Shown here: positions 1 through 9,781 of the stretch, piece after piece
Layout of the letters: each line of letters starts with the position of its first letter
How positions within the stretch are numbered: position 1 is the stretch's first letter
DNA from: Priestia flexa NBRC 15715
Lineage (GTDB): Bacteria > Bacillota > Bacilli > Bacillales > Bacillaceae_H
Reading direction: 5' to 3'
DNA: 34,197 bases
Assembly: GCF_001591565.1 (NCBI RefSeq)
Contig: NZ_BCVD01000030.1
Coordinates: forward strand, 1 to 34,197
The notes under the pieces: generated by a model
The model's input: only the letters and a program-made list of their open reading frames with translations
Database searches by the model: none
Told to the model about the DNA's origin: nothing
Position numbers and translations under genes: made by a program

Positions 1-491
1 CATTGTGAGAAAAAAGGTGTGTCTTGGTGAGATTTCATGAATTTTTGCAGGTGACTCTTAGCATATTGAAATGCATCCTTTTCAGTTTTTCGCTCTTCAT
101 ATGGCAACTTTTTATCAAATTCAAACTGCTTTTTAAAAAAAGGAATATCTTCTTGCATCACATGACGCAATTCATGAAAGATTATTTCAATCAAAGGTAA
201 GTACTCCTCAAAATTAAATATAAAAATGATGCCAACTTCCCTCCAATAAACGGCGGATGCATATTGAAGGAATTCTGCCTCTTCTTCTCCAAGTTCAGAA
301 ACAATCTTATTGGCTTCACAAGAGTCACAAAACACAACTGGGGTTGTGAACTTTCGGTTAAGACATGAGAATACTTCTTTTTGCAGGCTGTGCAAGTCAA
401 ATGAAAATTCTTCATCTAGCACAAACCAGTTTTGACACTCTTGGTAGACAGGACGCTTATGAATAGTCGAGTAAATGAGTAATGGATTCAT
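1..491 (-). CDS. HExxH-motif protein, partial (C-terminus beyond left edge)
   Basis: An open frame runs from an ATG at 491 leftwards off the window edge, at least 163 codons. An AAGGAGTG ribosome binding site lies about 10 bases upstream of the ATG. The predicted protein has a CDSC pair near residue 54, a hydrophobic stretch, and then HELRH followed by VMQED near residue 107. HELRH fits the zinc-metallopeptidase HExxH pattern. The downstream part is charged and probably helical. The family may be a Bacillus-type uncharacterised protein of the DUF3920 kind, but that is from memory and unsure. The gene is divergent from gatC. Its substrate is unknown, and the true C-terminus cannot be seen. Confidence 0.75.
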   Translation of the reverse strand, partial: MNPLLIYSTIHKRPVYQECQNWFVLDEEFSFDLHSLQKEVFSCLNRKFTTPVVFCDSCEANKIVSELGEEEAEFLQYASAVYWREVGIIFIFNFEEYLPLIEIIFHELRHVMQEDIPFFKKQFEFDKKLPYEERKTEKDAFQYAKSHLQKFMKSHQDTPFFSQ

Positions 492-739
492 GGTATGTTC
501 ACACTCCTTACTAGCAGTCATATTCATTTTCGACCTTTTTATTTACCTCTATACTTCTGATTAAGAAACTTATGAAGAGGTTATTAATATATATGTCAAC
601 GAGCTATTCATTTAGAAGAAAAGGAATAAAAACTCTAAATAAGTCCAGGAGAAAAATCCCTTTTCTAGAGGAATATAGAGTGTAACCCCTATCATTTTAA
701 AAGGAAGATTTTATATTTATGGAACTGCTCTCAGAAATG

Positions 740-769
740 TTGCTTGATGCTAGTGAAGTTTGGTATTAT
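740..769 (+). promoter_or_regulatory. Sigma-A-type promoter of the gatCAB operon
   Basis: TTGCTT (740-745) and TATTAT (764-769) are separated by 18 bases. A TG one base before the -10 gives an extended -10. It lies about 40 bases upstream of gatC, whose ribosome binding site GGAGGTG is at 798-804. Confidence 0.55.
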
Positions 770-810
770 CAGTATATTGTAGTGGGACGAATATTCGGAG
801 GTGAACGAAC

Positions 811-1101
811 ATGTCAAGAATTTCTGTTGAACAAGTAAAACATGTTGCACATTTAGCTAGATTAGCTGTAACAGATGAAGAAGCAGCTCTATTTACGAAG
901 CAATTAGATGCAATCATTACATACGCTGAGCAGTTAGATGAATTGGATACTACAAACGTAAAACCAACTTCACACGTACTAGACGTGAAAAACGTAATGC
1001 GTGAGGACAAGCCAGCAAAAGGATTACCTGTTGAAGATGTAATGAAAAACGCGCCAGACCATAAAGATGGATACGTCCGCGTACCAACTATTTTAGAATA
1101 A
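811..1101 (+). CDS. gatC: Aspartyl/glutamyl-tRNA amidotransferase subunit C
   Basis: This 96-residue protein has the normal GatC length and the typical start [19 protein letters not shown]. GatC is the small subunit that holds GatA and GatB together. The GatCAB complex converts Glu-tRNA(Gln), and Asp-tRNA(Asn) where needed, to the amidated form in bacteria lacking GlnRS. It is the first gene of the gatC-gatA-gatB operon, with a strong ribosome binding site and only 16 bases before gatA. Family assignment is secure from sequence and gene order. Confidence 0.97.
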   Translation: MSRISVEQVKHVAHLARLAVTDEEAALFTKQLDAIITYAEQLDELDTTNVKPTSHVLDVKNVMREDKPAKGLPVEDVMKNAPDHKDGYVRVPTILE

Positions 1102-1117
1102 GAAAGGAGGCTTTACG

Positions 1118-2575
1118 ATGTCATTATTTGATCGTAAACTTTCAGAATTACATAAGCTTCTTCATAGCAAAGAAGTAAGTGTACAAGACCTAGTAGAAGA
1201 ATCGTATAAGCGTATTAACGCAGTAGATGATAAAGTGGGTGCTTTCCTAGCACTAAACGAGGATAACGCTCGTGCTTACGCAAAACAACTAGACGAAGCG
1301 CTACAAACGAAAGATGAGTTTGGTTTGTTATTTGGTATGCCTATCGGTGTGAAAGATAACATCGTAACAAAAGACTTACGCACAACGTGCTCCAGTAAAA
1401 TTCTAGCAAACTTTGATCCAATCTATGACGCAACAGTTGTTCAAAAGCTACAATCAGCTGAAGCAGTAACGATTGGTAAATTAAATATGGATGAGTTCGC
1501 AATGGGTTCTTCAACTGAAAACTCTGGCCTACAATTAACTCGTAACCCGTGGAATTTAGATTATGTACCGGGTGGATCTAGCGGTGGTTCAGCAGCAGCT
1601 GTTGCAGCTGGCGAAGTACCATTCTCACTAGGTTCTGATACGGGTGGTTCAATCCGTCAACCAGCGGCTTATTGTGGTGTTGTTGGATTAAAACCTACAT
1701 ACGGACGCGTGTCTCGTTACGGTCTTGTTGCATTTGCATCTTCTTTAGATCAAATCGGACCAATCACAAACTCAGTTGAAGATAATGCGTATTTACTTCA
1801 AGCGATTTCAGGCGTTGACCCAATGGATTCAACTTCTGCAAATGTAGATGTTCCAGACTATGTATCTGCTTTAACTGGCGATATTAAAGGCCTTAAAATT
1901 GCTGTACCAAAAGAATATCTAGGTGAAGGTGTTGGAGAAGAAGCTCGTCAATCTGTACTGGATGCATTAAAAGTATTAGAAAGCCTTGGCGCAACTTGGG
2001 AAGAGGTTTCATTACCACACTCTAAGTATGCCTTAGCAACATACTACTTACTGTCTTCTTCAGAAGCTTCTGCAAACTTATCTCGCTTTGACGGTGTACG
2101 TTATGGATACCGCACAGATAATGCTGAAAACTTACTTGAAATGTACAAGCAAACGCGTAGCGAAGGCTTTGGTAACGAAGTGAAGCGCCGTATCATGCTT
2201 GGTACATTTGCGTTAAGCTCAGGTTATTATGATGCTTATTATAAAAAAGCACAGCAAGTACGTACGCTTATTAAGGAAGATTTCGAATCTGTATTTGAAA
2301 ACTATGACGTTATCATTGGTCCTACAACGCCAACACCAGCGTTCAAAATTGGTGAAAAGACAGATGATCCGTTAACAATGTATGCAAATGATATTTTAAC
2401 AATTCCAGTAAACCTTGCAGGCGTACCAGGTATCTCTGTACCTTGTGGCCTTGCGAACGGATTACCATTAGGATTGCAAATTATCGGTAAGCATTTTGAT
2501 GAAAGCACAATTTATCGCGTCGCTCATGCATTCGAACAAGCAACTGAGCATCACAAAGCGAAACCAGCACTGTAA
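1118..2575 (+). CDS. gatA: Aspartyl/glutamyl-tRNA amidotransferase subunit A
   Basis: The 485-residue protein has the full length of GatA, the glutaminase subunit of GatCAB, and belongs to the amidase-signature family. The Ser-cisSer-Lys catalytic triad is visible: Lys79 in GVKDNI, Ser154 in the glycine/serine-rich PGGSSGGS, and Ser178 in DTGGS. It releases ammonia from glutamine and passes it through a tunnel to GatB. The ribosome binding site AAAGGAGG (1103-1110) fixes the ATG at 1118. It lies between gatC and gatB in one transcription unit. Confidence 0.98.
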   Translation: MSLFDRKLSELHKLLHSKEVSVQDLVEESYKRINAVDDKVGAFLALNEDNARAYAKQLDEALQTKDEFGLLFGMPIGVKDNIVTKDLRTTCSSKILANFDPIYDATVVQKLQSAEAVTIGKLNMDEFAMGSSTENSGLQLTRNPWNLDYVPGGSSGGSAAAVAAGEVPFSLGSDTGGSIRQPAAYCGVVGLKPTYGRVSRYGLVAFASSLDQIGPITNSVEDNAYLLQAISGVDPMDSTSANVDVPDYVSALTGDIKGLKIAVPKEYLGEGVGEEARQSVLDALKVLESLGATWEEVSLPHSKYALATYYLLSSSEASANLSRFDGVRYGYRTDNAENLLEMYKQTRSEGFGNEVKRRIMLGTFALSSGYYDAYYKKAQQVRTLIKEDFESVFENYDVIIGPTTPTPAFKIGEKTDDPLTMYANDILTIPVNLAGVPGISVPCGLANGLPLGLQIIGKHFDESTIYRVAHAFEQATEHHKAKPAL

Positions 2576-2589
2576 GGGGTGAGAAGAAG

Positions 2590-4020
2590 ATGAACTTTGA
2601 AACGATTATCGGTCTTGAAGTACACGTTGAACTTAAGACAAAATCTAAAATTTTCTCAGCAAGTCCAAACGCGTTCGGAGCAGCGCCAAATGCGAACACA
2701 AGCGTTATCGACTTGGGATATCCTGGCGTACTGCCAGTTCTAAATAAAGAAGCGGTTAACTTCGCGATGAAAGCAGCTCTTGCATTAAACTGTGAAATCG
2801 CAACAGATACAAAGTTTGACCGTAAAAACTATTTCTATCCGGATAACCCAAAAGCTTATCAAATTTCTCAATTTGATAAACCAATTGGTGAAAACGGTTG
2901 GATTGAAGTTGAAGTAAACGGTGAAACAAAGCGTATTCGTATTAACCGACTTCACTTAGAAGAAGATGCGGGTAAATTAACGCATACAGGTGATGGTTAC
3001 TCTCTAGTAGACTTTAACCGTCAAGGTACGCCTTTAATTGAAATCGTATCAGAAGCAGATATGCGTTCTCCGGAAGAAGCTTACGCATACTTAGAAAAAT
3101 TAAAATCTATCATCCAATACACAGGCGTATCTGATTGTAAGATGGAGGAAGGTTCACTTCGCTGTGATGCCAATATTTCTCTACGTCCAGTTGGACAAGA
3201 GAAGTTCGGTACAAAAACAGAGTTAAAGAACTTAAACTCTTTCAACTTCGTACGTCGAGGTCTTGAGCATGAAGAAAAGCGCCAAGAGAAAGTATTATTA
3301 GCTGGTGGAATCATTGAGCAAGAAACACGCCGCTTTGATGAATCAACAGGCGAAACACTCTTAATGCGTGTAAAAGAAGGATCGGATGATTACCGTTACT
3401 TCCCAGAGCCAGACCTTGTAGCACTTCATATTGATGATGAGTGGAAAGAGCGCATCCGTGCGTCAATTCCAGAGCTTCCAGATGCTCGTAAGAAACGTTA
3501 TGTTGAAGAACTTGGGTTACCTGCTTATGATGCAATGGTATTAACGCTAACAAAAGAAATGTCTGATTTCTTTGAAGCAACGATTGAAGCTGGCGGAGAC
3601 GCGAAGTTATCTTCTAACTGGTTAATGGGTGAAGTATCAGCATACTTAAACTCAAACCAAAAAGAGTTAGCTGATGTAGCATTAACTCCAGAAGGTTTAG
3701 CGGGCATGATTAAGTTAATTCAGGAAGGCACAATTTCATCTAAGATTGCGAAAAAAGTCTTCAAAGAGTTAATTGAAAATGGTGGAAGCGCAGAAAAAAT
3801 CGTAAAAGAAAAAGGCCTTGTGCAAATTTCTGACGATGCAACGCTACGCAAGTTTGTAACGGATGCGTTAGATGCAAATCCTCAATCAATTGAAGATTTC
3901 AAAAATGGTAAAGACCGTGCAATTGGATTCTTAGTAGGGCAAATTATGAAAGCGTCAAAAGGTCAAGCCAACCCTCCAATGGTTAACAAAATTTTATTAG
4001 AAGAAATTAAAAAGCGCTAA
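2590..4020 (+). CDS. gatB: Aspartyl/glutamyl-tRNA amidotransferase subunit B
   Basis: The 476-residue protein begins [14 protein letters not shown], the GatB signature, and has the kinase/transamidase core followed by the C-terminal YqeY-like helical domain that grips the tRNA. GatB phosphorylates the tRNA-bound glutamate and transfers ammonia to it. It starts 14 bases after gatA, downstream of a GGGGTGAG-type ribosome binding site, and is the last gene of the operon; a strong terminator follows. Nothing in it looks damaged. Confidence 0.98.
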   Translation: MNFETIIGLEVHVELKTKSKIFSASPNAFGAAPNANTSVIDLGYPGVLPVLNKEAVNFAMKAALALNCEIATDTKFDRKNYFYPDNPKAYQISQFDKPIGENGWIEVEVNGETKRIRINRLHLEEDAGKLTHTGDGYSLVDFNRQGTPLIEIVSEADMRSPEEAYAYLEKLKSIIQYTGVSDCKMEEGSLRCDANISLRPVGQEKFGTKTELKNLNSFNFVRRGLEHEEKRQEKVLLAGGIIEQETRRFDESTGETLLMRVKEGSDDYRYFPEPDLVALHIDDEWKERIRASIPELPDARKKRYVEELGLPAYDAMVLTLTKEMSDFFEATIEAGGDAKLSSNWLMGEVSAYLNSNQKELADVALTPEGLAGMIKLIQEGTISSKIAKKVFKELIENGGSAEKIVKEKGLVQISDDATLRKFVTDALDANPQSIEDFKNGKDRAIGFLVGQIMKASKGQANPPMVNKILLEEIKKR

Positions 4021-4058
4021 TTAGCGACCGTTAATTTCTTTACATCATGTGATGACTG

Positions 4059-4105
4059 CCCCCTCGTAAAATTGTAGCTGCTATTTTAAGAGGGGGTCTT
4101 ATTTT
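4059..4105 (+). terminator. Rho-independent terminator of gatCAB
   Basis: A 14-bp stem (4059-4072 with 4083-4096, one mismatch, CCCCCTC pairing with GAGGGGG) with a 10-base loop is followed by TCTTATTTT. Confidence 0.9.
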
Positions 4106-4189
4106 GGAATAGAGATTATGCAGATGTATATAATGTAGATATTGAATTGGTTTGGATTTTGATAAATTATCATTATTAGGATGATGAAA

Positions 4190-5122
4190 ATGAAAAGAGC
4201 GAGAATCATTTATAACCCGACATCGGGGCGTGAAATTTTTAAAAAGAATTTACCAGAGGTACTTCAAAAGCTAGAGCAAGCTGGTTATGAGACGTCTTGT
4301 CATGCAACTACCTGTGCTGGTGATGCGACAGAAGCTGCTAAGGTAGCAGTGGAGCGCAAATTTGATATCGTCATTGCTGCTGGCGGTGATGGAACGATTA
4401 ATGAAGTTATTAACGGCATTGCTGGACAAGACTATCGACCTCAGCTAGGGATTATTCCAGTAGGAACAACCAATGACTTTGCTCGTGCAATTAACGTTCC
4501 TCGTATGATCGAAGGAGCGGTTGATGTTATCATTAACGGTGTCCCAAAAGCGATTGATCTAGGTGCAGTTACCAACGAAGGACAGACGCATCACTTTGTA
4601 AATATTGCAGGCGGTGGCCGCTTAACAGAGCTTACGTATGAAGTTCCGAGTAAGTTAAAAACAATGCTGGGTCAGCTTGCTTACTACTTAAAAGGAATGG
4701 AAATGCTGCCTTCAATTAAGCCAACCACGGTTGAAATTGAGTATGATGGCAAGTTTTTTAGCGGAGATATTATGATGTTTCTAGTATCTTTAACAAATTC
4801 GGTTGGAGGCTTTGAGAAGCTAGCGCCAGATTCCTCTTTAGATGATGGAATGTTTGATTTAATTATTTTGAAAAAAGCTAACTTAGCTGAGTTTATTCGT
4901 ATTGCTACATTAGCGCTACGCGGAGAGCACATCAATGACCCCCATATTATTTATACAAAAGCAAATCGCGTTAAGATTCATACAAACGATAAGATGCAGC
5001 TGAACCTTGATGGGGAATACGGCGGATTATTGCCTGGGGAATTTGTCAATTTATATCGACATGTAGAAGTTTTTGTCCCAAAAGAGACAGCGAAATTAAT
5101 GGAGAAAAATGAGATCGCCTAA
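4190..5122 (+). CDS. dgkB: Diacylglycerol kinase (DgkB type)
   Basis: The protein of 310 residues starts MKRARIIYNPTSGRE, typical of Bacillus DgkB. The nucleotide-binding motif GGDGT lies at about residues 65-69, and the C-terminal beta-sandwich of soluble lipid kinases follows. DgkB phosphorylates diacylglycerol to phosphatidate, recycling the lipid left by lipoteichoic acid synthesis. An ATG at 4181 is in frame but has no room for a ribosome binding site; AGGATGA at 4178-4184 suits the ATG at 4190. It is a single gene between two terminators. Confidence 0.95.
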   Translation: MKRARIIYNPTSGREIFKKNLPEVLQKLEQAGYETSCHATTCAGDATEAAKVAVERKFDIVIAAGGDGTINEVINGIAGQDYRPQLGIIPVGTTNDFARAINVPRMIEGAVDVIINGVPKAIDLGAVTNEGQTHHFVNIAGGGRLTELTYEVPSKLKTMLGQLAYYLKGMEMLPSIKPTTVEIEYDGKFFSGDIMMFLVSLTNSVGGFEKLAPDSSLDDGMFDLIILKKANLAEFIRIATLALRGEHINDPHIIYTKANRVKIHTNDKMQLNLDGEYGGLLPGEFVNLYRHVEVFVPKETAKLMEKNEIA

Positions 5123-5137
5123 CTGCGATCTTTTTTT
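5112..5137 (+). terminator. Terminator of dgkB
   Basis: AGATCGC (5112-5118) pairs perfectly with GCGATCT (5125-5131) around a 6-base loop, followed by a T run. The stem overlaps the dgkB stop codon. Confidence 0.9.
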
Positions 5138-5150
5138 ATGGAAACGACTT

Positions 5151-5179
5151 TTGTGTAAAGGGAATCGATGTGGTACAAT
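5151..5179 (+). promoter_or_regulatory. Promoter of rlmCD
   Basis: TTGTGT (5151-5156), a 17-base spacer and TACAAT (5174-5179), with an extended -10 TG. The rlmCD start lies 38 bases downstream, after AAAGGATG. Confidence 0.7.
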
Positions 5180-5216
5180 CAGTTCAGCATTTTTAAATAC
5201 AAAGGATGTACGATAA

Positions 5217-6596
5217 ATGGAAAAGTTAACACCACCAGTTGAAAAAAATGATTATATAGATGTTACGTTTGAAGATTTAACACATGACGGTTCAGGCGTA
5301 GCCAAAGTAAACGGCTTTCCAATCTTTGTTCAGAACGCACTGCCTGGCGAAAGCGGCCAAGTGAAAGTAATAAAAGTAAAAAAAGGCTATGCGTTTGGAA
5401 AACTTATGAATCACAGTACGGTGAGCGAAGCTCGCGTAGAACCTCCCTGTCCTGTGTATAAGCAGTGCGGAGGCTGTCAGCTTCAGCACGTAAGTTACGA
5501 AGGTCAGCTTTCGTTTAAGCAAAAGCAGGTCCAAGGGGTAATGGAAAGAATTGGCCACCTGCCAAACGTGCCGGTGCTACCAACAATGGGTATGACAGAT
5601 CCTTGGCGCTACCGTAACAAAGCGCAGGTTCCTGTTGCAAATCGAGACGGTGGCTTAGTGGCTGGCTTCTATCAGCAGCGCAGCCATGACATCATTGATA
5701 TGGACATGTGCCTAATTCAACAGCAAGAAAACGATGATGTTGTTCAAGTTGTTAAAAGCATTCTTGAAAAGTACAATGTTCCCGCTTATCATGAGCAAAA
5801 ACACAAAGGAACCATTCGCCACATCATGGCTCGCTACGGCTTAACGACGGGAGAAATTATGGTTGTGCTTGTTACTCGCACAAGCGAGCTTCCAAACAAA
5901 AAACACATCATTGAAGAAATCGTTAAAGCCGTGCCGAATGTGAAATCAATCGTTCAAAACGTCAATACAAAGCGCACAAACGTTATTCTGGGTGATCAAA
6001 CAAACGTACTTTGGGGCGAAGAATATATTTATGACTATATCGGTGACGTTAAGTTCGCTATTTCAGCCAAGTCATTTTATCAGGTAAACCCAGAGCAAAC
6101 GAAAGTACTTTATGACAAAGCGCTTGAGTATGCAGATTTAACAGGAGAAGAAACGGTGATTGATGCATATTGCGGAATTGGGACAATCTCTCTGTTTTTA
6201 GCGCAAAAAGCCAAGAAGGTATACGGAGTAGAAATCGTTCCCGAAGCGATTGAAGACGCTAAGCGCAACGCTAAGCTAAACAACATTGATAACGCTGAGT
6301 TTGAAGTAGGAGAGGCTGAAGTTGTCATTCCTAACTGGTACAAGCAAGGCATCAAAGCGGATGTCATCGTCGTTGATCCGCCGAGAAAAGGCTGTGACGA
6401 AGCATTATTAAAAACAATTCTTAAAATGAAGCCAAAGAAAGTCGTCTACGTATCATGCGGCCCGGCAACGCTGGCGCGTGATCTCAAGATCCTTGAAGAA
6501 GGCGGCTATCAAACGGTGGAAGTGCAGCCTGTTGATATGTTTCCGCATACGACGCATGTGGAGTGTGTATCGTTGCTACAACGCCAAACTTTATAG
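5217..6596 (+). CDS. rlmCD: 23S rRNA (uracil-5-)-methyltransferase RlmCD, with ICE-encoded C-terminal tail
   Basis: The 459-residue protein has a TRAM domain (about residues 5-65), the iron-sulphur cysteines C78, C84 and C87 ([10 protein letters not shown]), a SAM-binding domain with DPPRKG, and the catalytic cysteine near residue 414 in [10 protein letters not shown]. RlmCD makes m5U at two positions (747 and 1939) of 23S rRNA in Bacillus. The last codons are not native: after HVE the reading frame continues into the inserted element ([10 protein letters not shown], stop), while the displaced native ending SVSQLILKEDN lies at 29252-29296. The new tail restores a HVECV ending common in this family, so the enzyme is probably active. 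The 3' end of this gene (rumA/rlmCD) is a known ICE insertion hotspot. Confidence 0.96.
   Translation: MEKLTPPVEKNDYIDVTFEDLTHDGSGVAKVNGFPIFVQNALPGESGQVKVIKVKKGYAFGKLMNHSTVSEARVEPPCPVYKQCGGCQLQHVSYEGQLSFKQKQVQGVMERIGHLPNVPVLPTMGMTDPWRYRNKAQVPVANRDGGLVAGFYQQRSHDIIDMDMCLIQQQENDDVVQVVKSILEKYNVPAYHEQKHKGTIRHIMARYGLTTGEIMVVLVTRTSELPNKKHIIEEIVKAVPNVKSIVQNVNTKRTNVILGDQTNVLWGEEYIYDYIGDVKFAISAKSFYQVNPEQTKVLYDKALEYADLTGEETVIDAYCGIGTISLFLAQKAKKVYGVEIVPEAIEDAKRNAKLNNIDNAEFEVGEAEVVIPNWYKQGIKADVIVVDPPRKGCDEALLKTILKMKPKKVVYVSCGPATLARDLKILEEGGYQTVEVQPVDMFPHTTHVECVSLLQRQTL
6549..6564 (+). other. attL junction of the ICE
   Basis: ACGACGCATGTGGAGT at the end of rlmCD matches attR ACGACACATGTGGAAT in 14 of 16 positions. 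The uninterrupted shared part is CATGTGGA (6555-6562). The crossover must lie within it, because the flanking mismatches assort with the chromosome and the element. A short core is typical of large serine recombinases. Confidence 0.85.
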
Positions 6597-6765
6597 AAAT
6601 CCTTAGTTTTAAGCACTTTCACAAGCATTTCGTTTTTGTATCAGATGGTGAAAAAACTAGAAATAAGATACTCAAAAATCACATTACTGTTTCGGTGGTA
6701 ATTAATCTGGGGTGTGGGAACACAAGAAAATAATAATTTTAAATTAAATAGATTCTATTGTCTAT

Positions 6766-6797
6766 AGACGTTCAATTAAAATGAGCGTCTTTTTTTT
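6766..6797 (+). terminator. Terminator at ICE left end
   Basis: AGACGTTCA (6766-6774) pairs with TGAGCGTCT (6782-6790, one G-T pair), followed by seven or more T. It would stop host transcription from rlmCD entering the ICE. The rest of the gap 6597-6827 shows no gene in the integrated state; in the circular form it would encode the recombinase tail (see findings). Confidence 0.85.
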
Positions 6798-6827
6798 ATG
6801 CCTAAAAATTAAGAATAGAGGTGACAT

Positions 6828-7373
6828 ATGAAATACAACATTATTTATGCTGATCCACCGTGGCAATATCGACAAAATAAAGGAAGTGGAGTGGCAGAAA
6901 ATCATTATCGCACAATGAGCTTGAAAGACATTTGTAATCTACCTATTAATACTATCTCTCACAAAGATAGTGTTTTATTTTTGTGGGCAACCTTCCCTAT
7001 GTTACAAGAGGCGTTAAAAGTTATCGCTGCATGGGGGTTTACGTTCAAAACAGTTGCTTTTGTTTGGGTGAAACAAAATAAATCAGGGAATGGCTTTTTC
7101 TTTGGCTTGGGTCACTGGACACGCTCGAATGCTGAAATTTGCTTATTAGCTGTAAAAGGTCGTCCCAAAAGAGTATCGAAGAGGGTTCATCAGTTAATTG
7201 TTAGCCCAGTCGAAGGACACAGTAAGAAACCAGACATCGCTAGAGAACAAATTGTAGAACTGATGGGAGATTTACCACGCATTGAATTGTTCGCCAGACA
7301 AATTTCTCCAAATTGGGATGTGTGGGGAAATGAAGTGGAAAGTAGTCTTTCTTTAGAAAAGGGTAGCTTATGA
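6828..7373 (+). CDS. MT-A70 family DNA adenine methyltransferase
   Basis: This 181-residue protein carries the catalytic DPPW motif at about residues 9-12 (YADPPWQY) and the family features FLWAT, FVWVKQNK and ARQISPNWDVWGNE. MT-A70 proteins transfer a methyl group from SAM to the N6 of adenine; in mobile elements they usually act on DNA and are orphan methylases. The ribosome binding site GAGGTGA sits just before the ATG. Being the first gene of the ICE and near ArdA, it may protect incoming DNA from host restriction (inference). The target sequence cannot be read from the protein. Confidence 0.9.
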   Translation: MKYNIIYADPPWQYRQNKGSGVAENHYRTMSLKDICNLPINTISHKDSVLFLWATFPMLQEALKVIAAWGFTFKTVAFVWVKQNKSGNGFFFGLGHWTRSNAEICLLAVKGRPKRVSKRVHQLIVSPVEGHSKKPDIAREQIVELMGDLPRIELFARQISPNWDVWGNEVESSLSLEKGSL

Positions 7374-7381
7374 CAAATTTT

Positions 7382-7416
7382 AGCGTGTGGTAATTAGCAT
7401 CCGTCACGCTCTTTTA
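7382..7416 (+). terminator. Possible weak terminator after the methyltransferase
   Basis: AGCGTG (7382-7387) pairs with CACGCT (7405-7410), followed by CTTTTATT. The stem is short and the loop is 17 bases, so it may be partial or inactive. Confidence 0.5.
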
Positions 7417-7445
7417 TTGGCAAAACAATGAGGGGAGTGGTTTCT

Positions 7446-7631
7446 TTGGAAGGAAATGAAGAAAAGGTGATGGAATGGATAGACGATCATTTTGTTTTAA
7501 ATGAGATTGAGATTGAAGACTTTCCGTTTTTTCCTTACGGGAAATTGATACGTGACAAACAAGGAGAGACGATGGTTGTTTTTTGGTGTGTGATTTATGG
7601 ACGTGTAGATTATCGTTTTCAAGAAGCGTAA
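7446..7631 (+). CDS. Small hypothetical protein
   Basis: This acidic protein of about 61 residues is not recognised. It has a run of acidic residues (EIEIEDFPFFPYGK) and a C-terminal beta-like MVVFWCVIYGRVDYRF. The in-frame ATG at 7428 lacks a ribosome binding site, whereas GGGGAGTGG (7432-7440) is well placed for the TTG at 7446, which I chose. It lies between the methyltransferase and the DUF961 genes, where Tn916 has its small leading-end ORFs. No membrane segment is present. Confidence 0.6.
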   Translation: MEGNEEKVMEWIDDHFVLNEIEIEDFPFFPYGKLIRDKQGETMVVFWCVIYGRVDYRFQEA

Positions 7632-7732
7632 GGAGTGATTACAATAAACATTTCTCGTTCTCCTCCCTTCTTACTTTGATTCCCACATTGATGCATAAGT
7701 GAAAATAAAAATAAGAAAAGAGGTAATAGATA

Positions 7733-8047
7733 ATGGAATTGAAACATGTTATTCCAAACATGGAAAAGACTTTTGGAAATTTAGAATACGCAGGAGAAGG
7801 GAAAGTCGAACAGCGACGGATCAATGGACGTATGACTACACTGTCTCGCAGATATAACCTATATTCCGATATTCAACGTGCAGATGATATTGAGGTGATT
7901 CTCCCACAAGAGGCTGGGGAAAAATTCTTTGAAGCCGAGGAAAATGTCAAGTTGATAAACCCACGTATTACCGCAGAAGGTTATAAAATTGGGGATCGTG
8001 GTTTCACAAATTATATCTTACATGCAGATGACATGGTAAAAGCATAA
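7733..8047 (+). CDS. DUF961 (YdcP) family protein, Tn916 Orf23-like
   Basis: The 104-residue protein begins MELKHVIPNMEKTFGNLEYAG and contains RINGRMTTLSRRYNLYSDIQ and VKLINPRITAEGYKI, which match the Orf23 type of the DUF961 family. Tn916-like elements carry two adjacent DUF961 genes, and the second follows here after 13 bases. The ICEBs1 member HelP helps the host PcrA helicase unwind ICE DNA from a nicked end; whether this paralogue does the same is unknown. It has an AAGAGGT ribosome binding site and begins the transfer operon. Confidence 0.88.
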   Translation: MELKHVIPNMEKTFGNLEYAGEGKVEQRRINGRMTTLSRRYNLYSDIQRADDIEVILPQEAGEKFFEAEENVKLINPRITAEGYKIGDRGFTNYILHADDMVKA

Positions 8048-8060
8048 GGAGGAAAAAGAA

Positions 8061-8441
8061 ATGAGATTAGCACAAGGAATTGTAATCGATAAAGAAAAGA
8101 CATTTGGCTTATTAAAATTTTCTGCATTACGACGCGAAGTGTTTCTTCAAAACGAAGATGGTACAGTATCATCAGAAGTAAAGGAACGCACCTATGATTT
8201 AAAGTCTCGTGAACAAGGGCGCATGATTCAAGTGAGTATTCCTGTTTCTGTTCCATTGAAAGAATTTGATTATAATGCGGAAGTAGAGCTTATTAATCCT
8301 GTCGCAGATACTGTTGCAAATGCAACATTCCGTGGTGCGGATGTCGATTGGTACATTAAGGCGGATGATTTGGTTTTAAAGGGAAAAGCAGTAACGGAAG
8401 GCGGTAATGATTCAAAACCTGCGCCAACTAAGGATAAATAA
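8061..8441 (+). CDS. helP: Helicase processivity protein HelP (DUF961, Tn916 Orf22-like)
   Basis: This 126-residue protein closely resembles ICEBs1 YdcP/HelP: MRLAQGIVIDKEKTFG, LKFSALRREV, KERTYDLKSREQGRMIQV and ADVDWYIKADDLVL. HelP loads with the host helicase PcrA at the nicked ICE and is needed for ICE replication and transfer. The length equals that of the ICEBs1 protein. The ribosome binding site is AAGGAGG. Its stop overlaps the start of conQ (TAATG), so the two are probably translationally coupled. Confidence 0.93.
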   Translation: MRLAQGIVIDKEKTFGLLKFSALRREVFLQNEDGTVSSEVKERTYDLKSREQGRMIQVSIPVSVPLKEFDYNAEVELINPVADTVANATFRGADVDWYIKADDLVLKGKAVTEGGNDSKPAPTKDK

Positions 8442-9781
8442 TGAGGAATTTCCGAAGACGAGGGAAACGCATTAAGGAAAAAGATGCTTCTCTCGTATTT
8501 CAATTTGTATTCTTTGGATTGTCTAGCGTATGGCTCGTTTCCTTTATCCCTTTTCATCTGTCATTTTTACTCTCTACCACGTGGAAATTGGATGTGTTTC
8601 AAGCACACTTTATCAGCACGTATGGATTGGTGACCTTGTTAATAAGCCTAGCTGTAACCGCTGGATGCGCGTATCTCTATTATCGCTATCGATATGACAA
8701 AATAAAACAAGTTATTCACCGTCAAAAGCTTGCAAAAATGATTCTGGAAAATGGCTGGTACGAAACGAAACAAGTTACACAAGAGAGCTTCTTTAAGGAC
8801 ATTCCATCCAATAAAACAAAGGAAAAAATCAGTCATTTTCCAAAGATGTATTATCGGTTTGAAAAAGGGTTGCTTTATATTCAAGTAGAAATTACACTCG
8901 GAAAATATCAAGAACCACTTTTAAATTTAGAAAAGAAATTAGAAAGTGGCCTGTATTGTGAATTGGTATCAAAAGAGTTACATGATTCCTATGTGGAGTA
9001 TGTTCTTTTTTATGATATGATTGCGAACCGTATTTCGATTGATGAAGTTGTTGCACAAAATGGACGCTTAAAGCTCATGAAGTCAATGGATTGGGAGTAT
9101 GATAAGCTTCCCCATATGTTAATTGCTGGTGGAACAGGCGGAGGAAAAAGCTATTTTATTCTTACATTGATTGAAGCGCTACTCAAAACAGATGCAAAAT
9201 TGTATATTTTAGATCCGAAAAATGCCGATTTAGCCGACTTAGCTACCGTTATGCCTGATGTGTACTACAAAAAGGAAGATATGATAACCTGTATCGATGA
9301 GTTTTATGAATCTATGATGGCTCGTAGTGAAGAAATGAAACAGATGCCTAACTATAAGACAGGAGAAAACTATGCTTATTTAGGCTTATCTCCTCACTTT
9401 TTAATTTTTGACGAGTACGTGGCATTTATGGAAATGCTTGCTTCTAAGGAAAATACAGCGGTGTTAACCAAGCTAAAACAAATTGTTATGTTAGGACGAC
9501 AAGCTGGATTTTTCCTTATTCTTGCCTGTCAACGGCCAGATGCAAAATATCTTGGAGATGGGATTCGAGATCAGTTTAATTTTCGGGTTGCTTTAGGTCG
9601 TATGAGTGAGCTCGGATATGGAATGATGTTTAGCAGCGACGTGCAAAAACAGTTTTTCTTAAAACAGATTAAAGGTCGTGGCTATGTCGATAAAGGGGAT
9701 AACGTTATTTCTGAATTTTATACACCGCTTGTCCCAAAAGGACATGATTTTCTAAAAGAAATTGGTAAATTAGAGTCATAA
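8441..9781 (+). CDS. conQ: FtsK/SpoIIIE-type coupling ATPase (ConQ / Tn916 Orf21)
   Basis: The 446-residue protein has two N-terminal membrane segments (about 18-46 and 60-82), a linker, and an FtsK-like motor domain. Walker A is GGTGGGKS at about 230-237, and HFLIFDEYV serves as Walker B. The sequence also has the ACQRPDA motif of this family. It is the type IV coupling protein that brings the relaxase-bound strand to the membrane channel. The oriT follows at once, as in Tn916 between orf21 and orf20. It overlaps helP by one base. Confidence 0.95.
   Translation: MRNFRRRGKRIKEKDASLVFQFVFFGLSSVWLVSFIPFHLSFLLSTTWKLDVFQAHFISTYGLVTLLISLAVTAGCAYLYYRYRYDKIKQVIHRQKLAKMILENGWYETKQVTQESFFKDIPSNKTKEKISHFPKMYYRFEKGLLYIQVEITLGKYQEPLLNLEKKLESGLYCELVSKELHDSYVEYVLFYDMIANRISIDEVVAQNGRLKLMKSMDWEYDKLPHMLIAGGTGGGKSYFILTLIEALLKTDAKLYILDPKNADLADLATVMPDVYYKKEDMITCIDEFYESMMARSEEMKQMPNYKTGENYAYLGLSPHFLIFDEYVAFMEMLASKENTAVLTKLKQIVMLGRQAGFFLILACQRPDAKYLGDGIRDQFNFRVALGRMSELGYGMMFSSDVQKQFFLKQIKGRGYVDKGDNVISEFYTPLVPKGHDFLKEIGKLES

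Noticed and set aside
750-1010. Minus-strand open frame opposite gatC
   Set aside because: It is a shadow of gatC without ribosome binding site; the plus-strand gene is a clear family member.
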